Source of the DNA: Carpediemonas membranifera
Lineage: Eukaryota; Fornicata
Direction of reading: 5' to 3'
Assembly: GCA_019828565.1 (NCBI GenBank)
Contig: JAHDYR010000034.1
Coordinates: 1 to 64,000, forward strand
DNA length: 64,000 nt
Part shown: positions 46,224 through 55,782 of the stretch, piece after piece
Position numbering within the stretch: position 1 is the first letter of the stretch
Layout: every line of letters starts with the position of its first letter
Notes under the pieces: generated by a model
Databases searched by the model: none
What the model was told of the DNA's origin: nothing
The model's input: the letters and a program-made list of their open reading frames with translations, nothing else
Position numbers and translations under genes: made by a program

Positions 46224-48875
46224 ATGATTCTGCACCGCTCATGTATCATACTATTCTTCATTCTTAGCCTTCTTGTGGCTGACAGTGCTTGTCTGGACAT
46301 TTATTCATTTGTTGACGGAATGATCCCGAACAACGGCCTGCTTCACCGAGTGCTCGAGAGGCTGAAGGATCAGGAGGAGTCGTTTCAAGACAGCATGTTC
46401 TCTATAGACCACATTGTGGTGACAAGCAACCAGACGGTGAACGTCACCGACCCGACGCCATACCACCCCGGCCAGGAGAACTTCCCCACGCAGGCCGCGG
46501 TCGGTACGTACACGCTGGTGCTCCCCACGCACGGACAGGACATCTATGTGTACACCCGTGCCGCGGGGGAGTACCAGTTCGACCTGTCCGGGCCCGCCCA
46601 GACGCTGACCTGGCCCATGGAGGACACGGGGGCGGCGACGTTCCTATTCTTCGCATCCATACTGAAGATGAACAACAACGGGGACGTCGTCATCTGCCGG
46701 GAGCCGATCGTCAACCCCACGGCCACTGTCGGCTACTCTCATGGCGTCCGGTGCCGCTACTACGACCTGGACACCGAGACCCTGACGTACACCGAGAACA
46801 CGGGGCTGCCCGCAGGCTGGGGCGGGTACACGGCGGGCCTGACGAGCGTGCAGCTGAGCCACCCGATGGGTTGGACCGACGGGGCGTTCGTGCTGTCGGT
46901 GGCCAACACCTCTCTCCAGACCATCTCCGTGGAGGTCTGGGAGGGTGTTTCATTCGACTACCTCGGCAGCCGGCGGTTCACCCTCGACGAGGGGGGCCAG
47001 GGGTACCTCTTCGGATACGCCGTGGACGTCAACGACGACACCATTTTCATCGGGACGCCCTTCGCCATGACGGTGTTCCAGTGCCCGATCGCCAACACGA
47101 CGGGCCCGATGGACATGGCGGACTGTGACTCGCTCATCTTCGGGGCGATGCCGATGGGGATGTTCTCCTCCAGTCTCAGCGCCGCAGACGGGTACATGCT
47201 CGTCACGGCACCCAGGGCGGCGCTGTCGGTGGCGTTCCCGTACATGACCGAGACCAGGACGCTGCCCGATAGTTCGTCCTTTACGATGCACCGCCTTCCA
47301 GACTCCATGGAGGACGCCTTCGTGTTCGAGTGGGACAACCCCTTCGCCCTCCCCGCGGAGTACACCACCGCCCGCGGCGGGTTCAGTGCCGTGGCTGGTG
47401 CTCTGGGCGATGTGCACCTCATCTACTTCCCCGGCCCCACTGACGCCCACAGGACCGCCATGACGGCCGACCTCAGTGCCACGATGCTGTGGGACACCAC
47501 CAGGGACATGGACGAGCCTCTCTGGGGCATCGTCAGACCCCACATGGGTTCCCCGGCGCAGGTCGACTTCCACGAGACGCACGACTGGGTCGAGCCCGTC
47601 AGCGTCGTCGTCGGCCGGCACCTGCACGACGAGGACACGACGCACACCGTCCACGAGCTCTGGGTATTCACGGTCGGACTGGCGACAGACTTCGCGGATG
47701 TCTACATCATTCTGTTCATCGCCTTCGTCGCCGCCGTCGCCCTCATCGTCCTCCTGCTAGCCGCCCTGCTCGCGGCCGTCTTCGTCGTATCGTCGCTGTC
47801 CTCCGTGCTGTTCATGCTCGCTATCATCGTCGGGGCGGGCCTCGTCTTCGGGACACTCGGCGGGTTGGTCGCCTCTGTCGCCTTCCTCGTCCGGTGGTCG
47901 TTCCGCATGGTCCGCATGAGGCGACAGAGGGCCGAGACGAAGGCCGAGCTTGCCCAGCTCAACATCCGGCCGGACCACCCGATATTCAGCACCATACTCG
48001 ACTTCTACGTCCCCCCCTCGCAGATCCAGGAGACGACTCTCATCGCGTCAGGTGGATTCGGGTCCGTGTCGCGTGCCGTGTACAAGGGCCAGGTGGTTGC
48101 GGTCAAGAAGATGCACGAGCTGATCCAGTCAGACCCGAAGGCCATGGACGAGTTCGCCCGGGAGGCGCGGTCCTTGGTCAACCTGCGGCATCGGCACGTC
48201 GTCGGGTTCGTCGGGGCGACCCTAAAGCTGCCCAACATCTTCCTCGTGACCGAGTACTGCCAGCTCGGCAGCCTCGACCAGTACCTCGCCACGCTGCGGA
48301 ACAAGCAGCAGCTCAGCGGCGCGCGGCTCACGGACCTGCTGGCGCAGGCGGCGGAGGGTCTGGCCTTCGTCCACTCGCGCCGCTTCATCCACCGCGACGT
48401 GAAGGCGGCGAACTTCTTCGTGGGTGTCGAGGACTACGTCGCCCTCGGCCGGCCCAAGCAGCGCATCGTCGTCAAGGTCGGCGACCTCGGCCTGGCCGTT
48501 AGCACGAAGAACAAGACCATCTCGAACGTCGGCACGCCCGGATACAGCGCGCCCGAGGTGCACCAGGAGACGTACACGAACAAGGTCGACGTCTTCTCGT
48601 TCGGCGTCACCATGTGGGCGTGCTTCTCGGGCCGCGAGCCCTTCGACGACATCCCAGACGCCCACCCGATGCAGATCCTCCAGATGGTCGCCGCGGGCCG
48701 CCGCCCCCAGCTCGACGCCGTCCCCGCGGAGGTCGCCCCGCTCGTGCAGCGCTGCTGGCAGGCCGAGGCCGACAGCAGGCCGACGATGCGTGAGGTCGCC
48801 ATAGCGCTCAGACACCTCGAGGGTGAGGTGATGACAGCCAACCCAGTGCGCGGAGCGGCCCGCAACACACTGTGA
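46224..48875 (+). CDS. receptor-like protein kinase 1
   Basis: 883 residues from ATG 46224. A signal peptide (MILHRSCIILFFILSLLVADS) precedes about 470 extracellular residues, beta-rich and propeller-like. A hydrophobic region of about 70 residues near 500-570 can span the membrane two or three times. The TKL-type kinase (about 594-870) has the Gly loop ASGGFGSV, AVKK, HRDVKAAN (about 723), DLGLA in place of DFGLA (about 754), and GYSAPEV. The whole kinase domain is a near-perfect duplicate of that in the next gene. ATAAA at 48893. Confidence 0.9.
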   Translation: MILHRSCIILFFILSLLVADSACLDIYSFVDGMIPNNGLLHRVLERLKDQEESFQDSMFSIDHIVVTSNQTVNVTDPTPYHPGQENFPTQAAVGTYTLVLPTHGQDIYVYTRAAGEYQFDLSGPAQTLTWPMEDTGAATFLFFASILKMNNNGDVVICREPIVNPTATVGYSHGVRCRYYDLDTETLTYTENTGLPAGWGGYTAGLTSVQLSHPMGWTDGAFVLSVANTSLQTISVEVWEGVSFDYLGSRRFTLDEGGQGYLFGYAVDVNDDTIFIGTPFAMTVFQCPIANTTGPMDMADCDSLIFGAMPMGMFSSSLSAADGYMLVTAPRAALSVAFPYMTETRTLPDSSSFTMHRLPDSMEDAFVFEWDNPFALPAEYTTARGGFSAVAGALGDVHLIYFPGPTDAHRTAMTADLSATMLWDTTRDMDEPLWGIVRPHMGSPAQVDFHETHDWVEPVSVVVGRHLHDEDTTHTVHELWVFTVGLATDFADVYIILFIAFVAAVALIVLLLAALLAAVFVVSSLSSVLFMLAIIVGAGLVFGTLGGLVASVAFLVRWSFRMVRMRRQRAETKAELAQLNIRPDHPIFSTILDFYVPPSQIQETTLIASGGFGSVSRAVYKGQVVAVKKMHELIQSDPKAMDEFAREARSLVNLRHRHVVGFVGATLKLPNIFLVTEYCQLGSLDQYLATLRNKQQLSGARLTDLLAQAAEGLAFVHSRRFIHRDVKAANFFVGVEDYVALGRPKQRIVVKVGDLGLAVSTKNKTISNVGTPGYSAPEVHQETYTNKVDVFSFGVTMWACFSGREPFDDIPDAHPMQILQMVAAGRRPQLDAVPAEVAPLVQRCWQAEADSRPTMREVAIALRHLEGEVMTANPVRGAARNTL
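48003..48845 (+). repeat. kinase-domain direct repeat, copy 1
   Basis: 843 bp matching 50795-51637 with a single difference seen (48195 G versus A in the second copy, silent). Borders are sharp: FYVPP at the 5' end and the last codons of the kinase at the 3' end. Confidence 0.95.
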
Positions 48876-48960
48876 TGAGCACTGCTGTCCATATAAACGC
48901 CCTAGGTAGAGACTACACGGCCGGAGTGTTCGCAGTTTAGTGCAACATGTTGATGAGGAG

Positions 48961-51670
48961 ATGAGGACTTTGTCCGTTCTCTACGATGTGTTCGCAATCA
49001 TGCTTGGATTCTTAATTCTACAGGACGCGACTGTATATCGCTATGATTCCGTGACGACATTCACTTCCACCAACTTCTCCGACTTCGGTCGCGGCCTGAA
49101 GATCTTCGAGCGCAGCGAGAATCTCCACATCATATTACCGCAGCCAGAAAACAATCGAGTCGACGACTACATCCTCACGAAGGGCCCAGGCACAAGCCCG
49201 ACGTTCACGATCGAACACTTCCACACGTTCACGTCCTCGCGCGACATGCCCCGCTATGGGCACTTCACCGCGCTGACGGACGACCTCCTGTTCCTCTCTG
49301 GGTCCTACCAGATCGAGGTGTACGGGTGGGACCGCATATCCGCGGTCTGGCAGGACACCCCAGTCGTGGTCGACAGCTATCCGGGGGCGGGGTTCAGCGA
49401 CGAAAGCAGCCTCTTCATCGCTGTCAACAAAGACAACGACCTGCTCACTGTCAAGCCCATCCCCTTCGACAACACCACGGACGGTACCGTCGCACACACG
49501 CATTGCTCGGGGGGCACCGCGCCCACATGCAGCCCACTCACGCTGATGCCTGAGCCAGCAGGCCTTGTGCGCCCCTTCGGCTACAGCACATATCTCGGGC
49601 ACGGCCTGGCGTTCCTGCCGCGGCCGAGCCCGACCGAGCCCGCCGACTTCTTCGTCGGAGCGATGTACAACGGCACCAGCTTCCAGGGCACCGTCATCAG
49701 CTACTCCGGGGGCGGGGCCGCGAGCGAGCTCGTGACGCTGGTGAACGACACGATGGCCTACTTCAACGGCCACACGTTCGAGGTGCACGACGACACCACT
49801 CGTTCACTTTTCTTCACGCTAATGGGCGGGACCGTCACAACCGCACGGGACGGCGACTGTCTGCTGTGGGCTGGGACCGGGCTGTCCCGCGTGTACGTCG
49901 CGTGCGTGAGCACGGGGTCAGTGTCCTGGGTGGACAACGATGACAACGATGGTCCAGACGCCGCTGTCAACTTCGGATACTTTATTACAGTCGCGGGGGA
50001 TATTGTCGGGATCACCGCAGACGCGACAGTCAACCACAGGCCCGGGACTAAGGAGGTGGACCTCGAGGCGCAGTCCTCCAAACTGTGGCTCTTCCGTCTC
50101 GGGCTCGGGCAGTTCGACTTCTACGCCGCCCCGAAGCTCGCTCTTAGGAATGCCAGCGTCGACGTGCTTGGGCACGGTCCTGTGTTCGGCCTGACCCAGC
50201 TCCCCACCAGCCTGCCCCGCCTGCCCAGATCCCACGAGGACTGGTACGGCGCGGACTACGAGAGCGCGCTGTACCCAATGGGCGACGATATTCTCGTCGC
50301 CACACGGCACCTCAATACGTCGGTGTCCGCGGAGTCGCCCGGGTCCGTCGTCTCGCTGTACTACCTGACTCCGCTGTCCGAGCCCGTGCTGCGGCCCTGG
50401 ATCCGGGGCGCCATCAACGGTGGCAGGGACCTTATTTGGGGCATGCTGTTCGAGGACAACGCCACCATCCGCACAGCGATGCAGGCCGCTGCCCTTGGAC
50501 TCGTGCTGATCTTCGCCGTCCTCACCACCGGCCTCGCCCTGATCGGTGGGACCATCTTCGCGGCGTGGCACGTCATCCTGCTCATCGGCGACGTCATAGT
50601 CACCGCCGGGGGGCTCGTCACCGCCGTGGGCGCGGTACTGTACGGCGTGCTGCAGGGCGTGCGGCTGATGCAGCGCAGGGCGCAGCGAAAAGAGACGAAA
50701 GCCGAGCTGGCGCTGCTGAACATCACGCCCGACCACGCCCGTTTGTTCATCGCCACGATTACCCGATTACACAGTGTTCAAGCTCATATTCTCGTTCTAC
50801 GTCCCCCCCTCGCAGATCCAGGAGACGACTCTCATCGCGTCAGGTGGATTCGGGTCCGTGTCGCGTGCCGTGTACAAGGGCCAGGTGGTTGCGGTCAAGA
50901 AGATGCACGAGCTGATCCAGTCAGACCCGAAGGCCATGGACGAGTTCGCCCGGGAGGCGCGGTCCTTGGTCAACCTGCGGCATCGACACGTCGTCGGGTT
51001 CGTCGGGGCGACCCTAAAGCTGCCCAACATCTTCCTCGTGACCGAGTACTGCCAGCTCGGCAGCCTCGACCAGTACCTCGCCACGCTGCGGAACAAGCAG
51101 CAGCTCAGCGGCGCGCGGCTCACGGACCTGCTGGCGCAGGCGGCGGAGGGTCTGGCCTTCGTCCACTCGCGCCGCTTCATCCACCGCGACGTGAAGGCGG
51201 CGAACTTCTTCGTGGGTGTCGAGGACTACGTCGCCCTCGGCCGGCCCAAGCAGCGCATCGTCGTCAAGGTCGGCGACCTCGGCCTGGCCGTTAGCACGAA
51301 GAACAAGACCATCTCGAACGTCGGCACGCCCGGATACAGCGCGCCCGAGGTGCACCAGGAGACGTACACGAACAAGGTCGACGTCTTCTCGTTCGGCGTC
51401 ACCATGTGGGCGTGCTTCTCGGGCCGCGAGCCCTTCGACGACATCCCAGACGCCCACCCGATGCAGATCCTCCAGATGGTCGCCGCGGGCCGCCGCCCCC
51501 AGCTCGACGCCGTCCCCGCGGAGGTCGCCCCGCTCGTGCAGCGCTGCTGGCAGGCCGAGGCCGACAGCAGGCCGACGATGCGTGAGGTCGCCATAGCGCT
51601 CAGACACCTCGAGGGTGAGGTGATGACAGCCAACCCAACCCATCTGCGGGGCCGCATGACGACGATGTGA
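48961..51670 (+). CDS. receptor-like protein kinase 2 (one 34-nt intron)
   Basis: Exons 48961-50740 and 50775-51670 give 891 residues. A signal peptide (MRTLSVLYDVFAIMLGFLILQDA) is followed by an extracellular beta-rich domain clearly different in sequence from that of kinase 1, then a hydrophobic membrane region (AALGLVLIFAVLTTGLALIGG onward), a juxtamembrane segment similar to kinase 1 (ETKAELALLNITPDH) and the duplicated TKL kinase. Without splicing the frame shifts ahead of the kinase; removing the intron joins DHA to LFKLIFSFYVPP, matching DHPIFSTILDFYVPP of kinase 1. An ATG at 48940 is less likely because it delays the signal peptide. Confidence 0.9.
50741..50774 (+). other. 34-nt intron in receptor kinase 2
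   Basis: Starts GTTTGT and ends ATTACACAG, phase 1. Kinase 1 has no intron at the matching position. Confidence 0.9.
50795..51637 (+). repeat. kinase-domain direct repeat, copy 2
   Basis: Partner of 48003-48845. The identity starts only 20 bases after the intron end. Confidence 0.95.
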
Positions 51671-51889
51671 GGCAACAGATGCTTAAATTGAACACACCGC
51701 CCGGTGGCCTTCAAGGGCCTGACGAATAAATGAATGGGAGCTGCTAAATGGTATTCACGTCTGAGAACCGCTGCGAACCTCGGTTACAGCGGCGAATCCC
51801 GTCGTCTGTTTTGGTCGTGTGCAGTTTTAGGTTCAACGGCATTCCCCCGCTTTTCTTCTTCAGACTCCCGTCAATCTCGCTAACAGCGA

Positions 51890-53600
51890 ATGAATACAGA
51901 TGAACTTATTGATATAGCAAAAGACTGGGGAAGTTTCTTGGGGTACTACGCCCTTCAAGCTTTTCTCTTCGTTTTCCTTCTATTCTGTTCTGGGTTGTTC
52001 AGCGGCCTGAACCTTGGTCTTCTTGGCCTCGATACACTCTCTCTGAAGGTTCTTATCGATGCTGGTAAGGACAAACAGAAGAAGGCCGCCAAGGTTGTCC
52101 TCCCGCTCCGGAAGCGGGGCAACCTCCTGCTCTGCACCCTCCTCCTCTCCAACGTCCTCGTCAACGCCGTCCTTGCTGTCATCAGCGCGAGACTCTTCGG
52201 TGACGGCATCGGCACCCTCATTGCCACCGCCCTGATCACGCTCTTTGGTGAGATCATTCCTCAGGCTATATGCAACCGATACGGCCTCTACGTGGGCGCC
52301 GTAGCCACCCCCGCTGTGTGGATCTGCCTCATCTGCCTCCTGCCCATCACGCTACCCCCTGGCCCTCTGTCTGAACTTCCTCCTGGGCGAGGAGATCGGG
52401 ACCGTGTACTCCCGGTCCGAGCTGAAGCAGCTCCTCGACTACCACTCCACCCTCCCCAGCAAGACGTCGGACTTCACCGCGCCCGAGGTCAAGATGCTGT
52501 CCTCGGCTATCGACTTCCAGGCGAAGACGGTGTCAATGGTGATGACCCAGCTCAAGGACGTCTTTATGATGAGCATCGACTCTGTCCTCGACACCCGCAC
52601 CATGTGCCAGCTGATGGAGACGGGCCACAGCCGCATCCCCGTGTACAGCGGCGCCCGGACGAACATCGTGGGCATCATTGTCGTCAAGGACCTCATCATC
52701 CTGTCGCCCGAGCACGCCATCCCCCTCCGCAACCTCATGGGCATCATCGGCCGCACCCCGATCGAGACGCACAGCGACGAGCGCCTCACGGAGCTGATGA
52801 ACACGTTCAAGTCCGGCCAGGCCCACATCGCCGTCGTCAAGGACGTCGTCGTCGACCCTGACGGCGATGCAGACCCTCAGTACGTGCTCCGCGGCATCGT
52901 GACGATGGAGGATGTCATCGAGGCCCTGCTGAACACGGAGATCGCCGACGAGACGGACAAGGTCGAGCTCGACGACATGGGCATGGTCCACTACAACGCC
53001 ATTGAGCGGACACGCCACGAGGACCTGCGCCAGCTGGCCTTCGCCCACCGCCGCTCCGACTTCAACCTGACTCATGCCCAGGCGAAGGCGACTGCGGCCT
53101 TCCTCCGCGACACGTACCCCGACCTCTTCGGGCCCAACCAGTTCTCAGCCACTCCGCTCGAGTCGTTCGTGCGGTCGGGCATGGTGGTCGACACGAAGAA
53201 GCTCACGGTCGCCGGGTGCCAGCGGCTGAGCGAGAACCACACTACGGTGACCCGACTGGATTTGTCGGAGATGACCGACGACCCCGAGAGCATCGCCGCC
53301 GACGTCGAGCTCTACACGCTCGGGAAGCCCAACTGCCACTTCACGATCGTCCTGCAGGGCGAGGTCAATGTCCGCTTCGGCCGCGACGGTTTTGTCGCCG
53401 CACTGAAGCCCTGGAACGTGCTCGGCCTGGAGGCGATCGAGGGCACGGAGAGCACGTTCGAGCCGACCTTCACGGCCCGCACGAACGGTGCTGTGCAGTA
53501 TGTGACGTTCACACGCAGCACGTACCTCCGCTACAGGGATATGATGGATGACGCGATCGCAGACGTCGGTGTCGACGTCTCGCTCGTCGGCGACGAGTGA
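51890..53600 (+). pseudogene. CNNM/CBS transporter, copy 2, frameshifted
   Basis: Full-length gene with a proper ATG and an N-terminal membrane segment (LQAFLFVFLLFCSGLFSGLNLGLLGLD). A DUF21/CNNM transmembrane domain (about 1-190), two CBS motifs (about 215-350) and a cyclic-nucleotide-binding-like domain at the C-terminus (CHFTIVLQGEVNVRFGRDG) identify the Mg2+-transport CNNM/CorC family. One extra C in the run 52355-52359 shifts the frame after LPITLP; the 4-base run of copy 1 restores it (569 residues). Either a real null mutation or a homopolymer sequencing error. ATAAA lies 7 bases after the stop. Confidence 0.85.
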
Positions 53601-53694
53601 GCTCAGATAAATTTCGGTTATTGTTACTTTTAGAGGCTCCATTCAGAGAAGTAAACGCGGGCATCAGGATTCAAGGGCGGGGTTTACATGAAGC

Positions 53695-55047
53695 TTAGTA
53701 CTCGAACTCCTCTTCCTGCTCCTCCTCGGCAGTGTCGGCGCCGATCTCCTCGTAATCCTTCTCGAGGGCAGCGATATCCTCACGGGCCTCAGAGAACTCA
53801 CCCTCCTCCATACCCTCACCGACGTACCAGTGGACGAAGGCACGCTTGGCGTACATGAGGTCGAACTTGTGGTCCATGCGGGACCAGACCTCAGCGATGG
53901 CGGTGGTGTTGGAGATCATCAAGCAAGAGCGCTGGACCTTGGCGAGGTCGCCGCCGGGGACGACGGTGGGAGGCTGGTAGTTGATGCCAACCTTGAAGCC
54001 AGTGGGGCACCAGTCAACGAACTGGATGGTGCGCTTGGTCTTGATGGTAGCGATGGAGGCGTTGACGTCCTTGGGGACGACATCACCGCGGTACATGAGA
54101 CAGCAGGCCATGTACTTGCCGTGGCGGGGATCGCACTTGACCATGGAGTTAGCGGGCTCGAATACAGCGTTGGTGAGCTCGGAAACGGAGAGCTGCTCGT
54201 GGTAGGCCTTCTCAGCAGAGATGATGGGGCTGTAGGAGCAGAGGGGGAAGTGGATACGGGGGTAGGGGACAAGGTTGGTCTGGAACTCAGTGAGATCAAC
54301 GTTGAGGGCACCGTCGAAACGGAGGGAGGCGGTGATCGAGGAGATGCACTGGGCGATCAGGCGGTTGAGGTTGGTGTAGGTGGGGCGATCGATGTCAAGG
54401 TTGCGGCGGCAGATGTCGTACATGGCCTCGTTGTCAACCATGAAGGCGCAGTCGGAGTGCTCGAGCATGGAGTGAGCGGCGAGGACGGTGTTGTAGGGCT
54501 CGACAACAGCGGTAGCGACCTGGGGGGAGGGGTAGACAGCGAACTCGAGCTTGGACTTCTTGCCGTAGTCGACAGAGAGGCGCTCGAGGAGGAGGGAGCC
54601 GAAGCCAGAGCCAGTGCCACCACCGAAGGAGTGGAAGATCAGGAAGCCCTGGAGGCCAGTGCAGTTGTCAGCGAGCTTACGGATGCGGTCGAGGACGAGG
54701 TCGACGAGCTCCTTGCCGATGGTGTAGTGGCCACGAGCGTAGTTGTTGGCAGCATCCTCCTTGCCGGAGATGAGCTGCTCGGGGTGGAACAGCTGGCGGT
54801 AGACGCCAGAGCGGACCTCATCGACAACGGTGGGCTCGAGATCGACGAAGACGGCGCGGGGGACGTGCTTGCCGGCACCAGTCTCAGAGAAGAAGGTGTT
54901 AAAGGCGTCGTCGCCGCCACCGATGGTCTTGTCAGAGGGCATCTGGCCGTCGGGCTGGATGCCGTGCTCGAGGCAGTAGAGCTCCCAGCAGGAGTTACCG
55001 ATCTGAACACCGGCCTGACCAATGTGGATAGAGATGCATTCACGCAT
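53695..55047 (-). CDS. alpha-tubulin, copy 2
   Basis: 450 residues, protein identical to copy 1; the only nucleotide difference I find in the coding sequence is at 54913 (silent). The leader is also shared, so both copies should carry the same proximal promoter. The base-run difference at 55271-55276 lies in this leader. Confidence 0.99.
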   Translation of the reverse strand: MRECISIHIGQAGVQIGNSCWELYCLEHGIQPDGQMPSDKTIGGGDDAFNTFFSETGAGKHVPRAVFVDLEPTVVDEVRSGVYRQLFHPEQLISGKEDAANNYARGHYTIGKELVDLVLDRIRKLADNCTGLQGFLIFHSFGGGTGSGFGSLLLERLSVDYGKKSKLEFAVYPSPQVATAVVEPYNTVLAAHSMLEHSDCAFMVDNEAMYDICRRNLDIDRPTYTNLNRLIAQCISSITASLRFDGALNVDLTEFQTNLVPYPRIHFPLCSYSPIISAEKAYHEQLSVSELTNAVFEPANSMVKCDPRHGKYMACCLMYRGDVVPKDVNASIATIKTKRTIQFVDWCPTGFKVGINYQPPTVVPGGDLAKVQRSCLMISNTTAIAEVWSRMDHKFDLMYAKRAFVHWYVGEGMEEGEFSEAREDIAALEKDYEEIGADTAEEEQEEEFEY

Positions 55048-55371
55048 TTTGACTGTGTGAGGGAGGATTGCGCCGACGGCAAGATTTCGGGCCAAAAATT
55101 CCGCTGCTTGAAGCGCCAGGCCGCGCTGGCGAGGAGCTATGGGGGCGCGGAATGCTCTGGCACCGGTTTCTGCCTCGGTGGGCGCTCGGAGACGAACATT
55201 GAAGCTTTCACGAAGAAGTGAGCGTGACTTCGACACAATGTGTCGTTGAGTCGAATCCGCGAATTGTTCTCGCCCCCCACGGGAAAACAAACTGCAGCAG
55301 GCCCGGAAATGCAGCCGCCGGTCCCAGGCGGCGTTTCGCGCAAAATGACGGTATTTATCTTAAGTTGTCTC

Positions 55372-55679
55372 TCATGCGTCAGCCTGCGGGCTCGTCGGCA
55401 GCGGGATTTGCGGTGGCGTTGTGAGGTCATAGATCGGCAGGATGCGGTCCTGGAAGGCGGGGAACTTTTCGAAGCCCTTCGCCTCGGGCGAGTACAGCGT
55501 CGAGGCGAACATGACGCCGATGATCATGACGCTGGTCGACACTGCGATCGCCAGGAGAATGAGCAGGGCGAACGCTGGGATCGCGAAGAGCACGACGAAG
55601 AAAACGCCGGCACCGACAAGCAGCGCGACACTGAGAACCGTCTTCACGGAGGTTGCAACGGAGCCCTCTGCGAGTGTAG
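55372..55679 (-). pseudogene. small membrane protein, truncated copy
   Basis: Identical to codons 17-118 of the intact copy, but the duplication border at 55679 removes the signal peptide and start codon. A frame of 113 codons starting beyond the border (MACYGGPYSPRS) exists by chance and would lack the signal peptide. Confidence 0.8.
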
Positions 55680-55782
55680 ATCTAGGGGAGTATGGTCCGC
55701 CGTAGCAAGCCACCTACAGCCTCTTGTCGACCGCGGCAATTCGACTGTGCAGGTTAGCCGCAATACGACCTGCGTGCACGAA

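Larger units (their letters stand above)
51969..55679 (-). repeat. right arm of 3.7-kb inverted repeat
   Basis: Reverse-complement partner of 38536-42244. The inner end (51969) lies inside the CNNM gene, the outer end (55679) inside the small membrane gene. Confidence 0.95.

Noticed and set aside
48940-51294. 784-codon frame reading the kinase region of receptor kinase 2 in the wrong frame
   Set aside because: The C-terminal 160 codons are Arg/Pro-rich out-of-frame translation; splicing at 50741-50774 restores the kinase.
53830-55221. 463-codon open frame antisense to alpha-tubulin (also 38993-40384 in the other copy)
   Set aside because: It is an exact antisense shadow caused by the C-rich third positions of tubulin; the composition (Val/Gly/Asp/Glu) is that of reversed tubulin codons.
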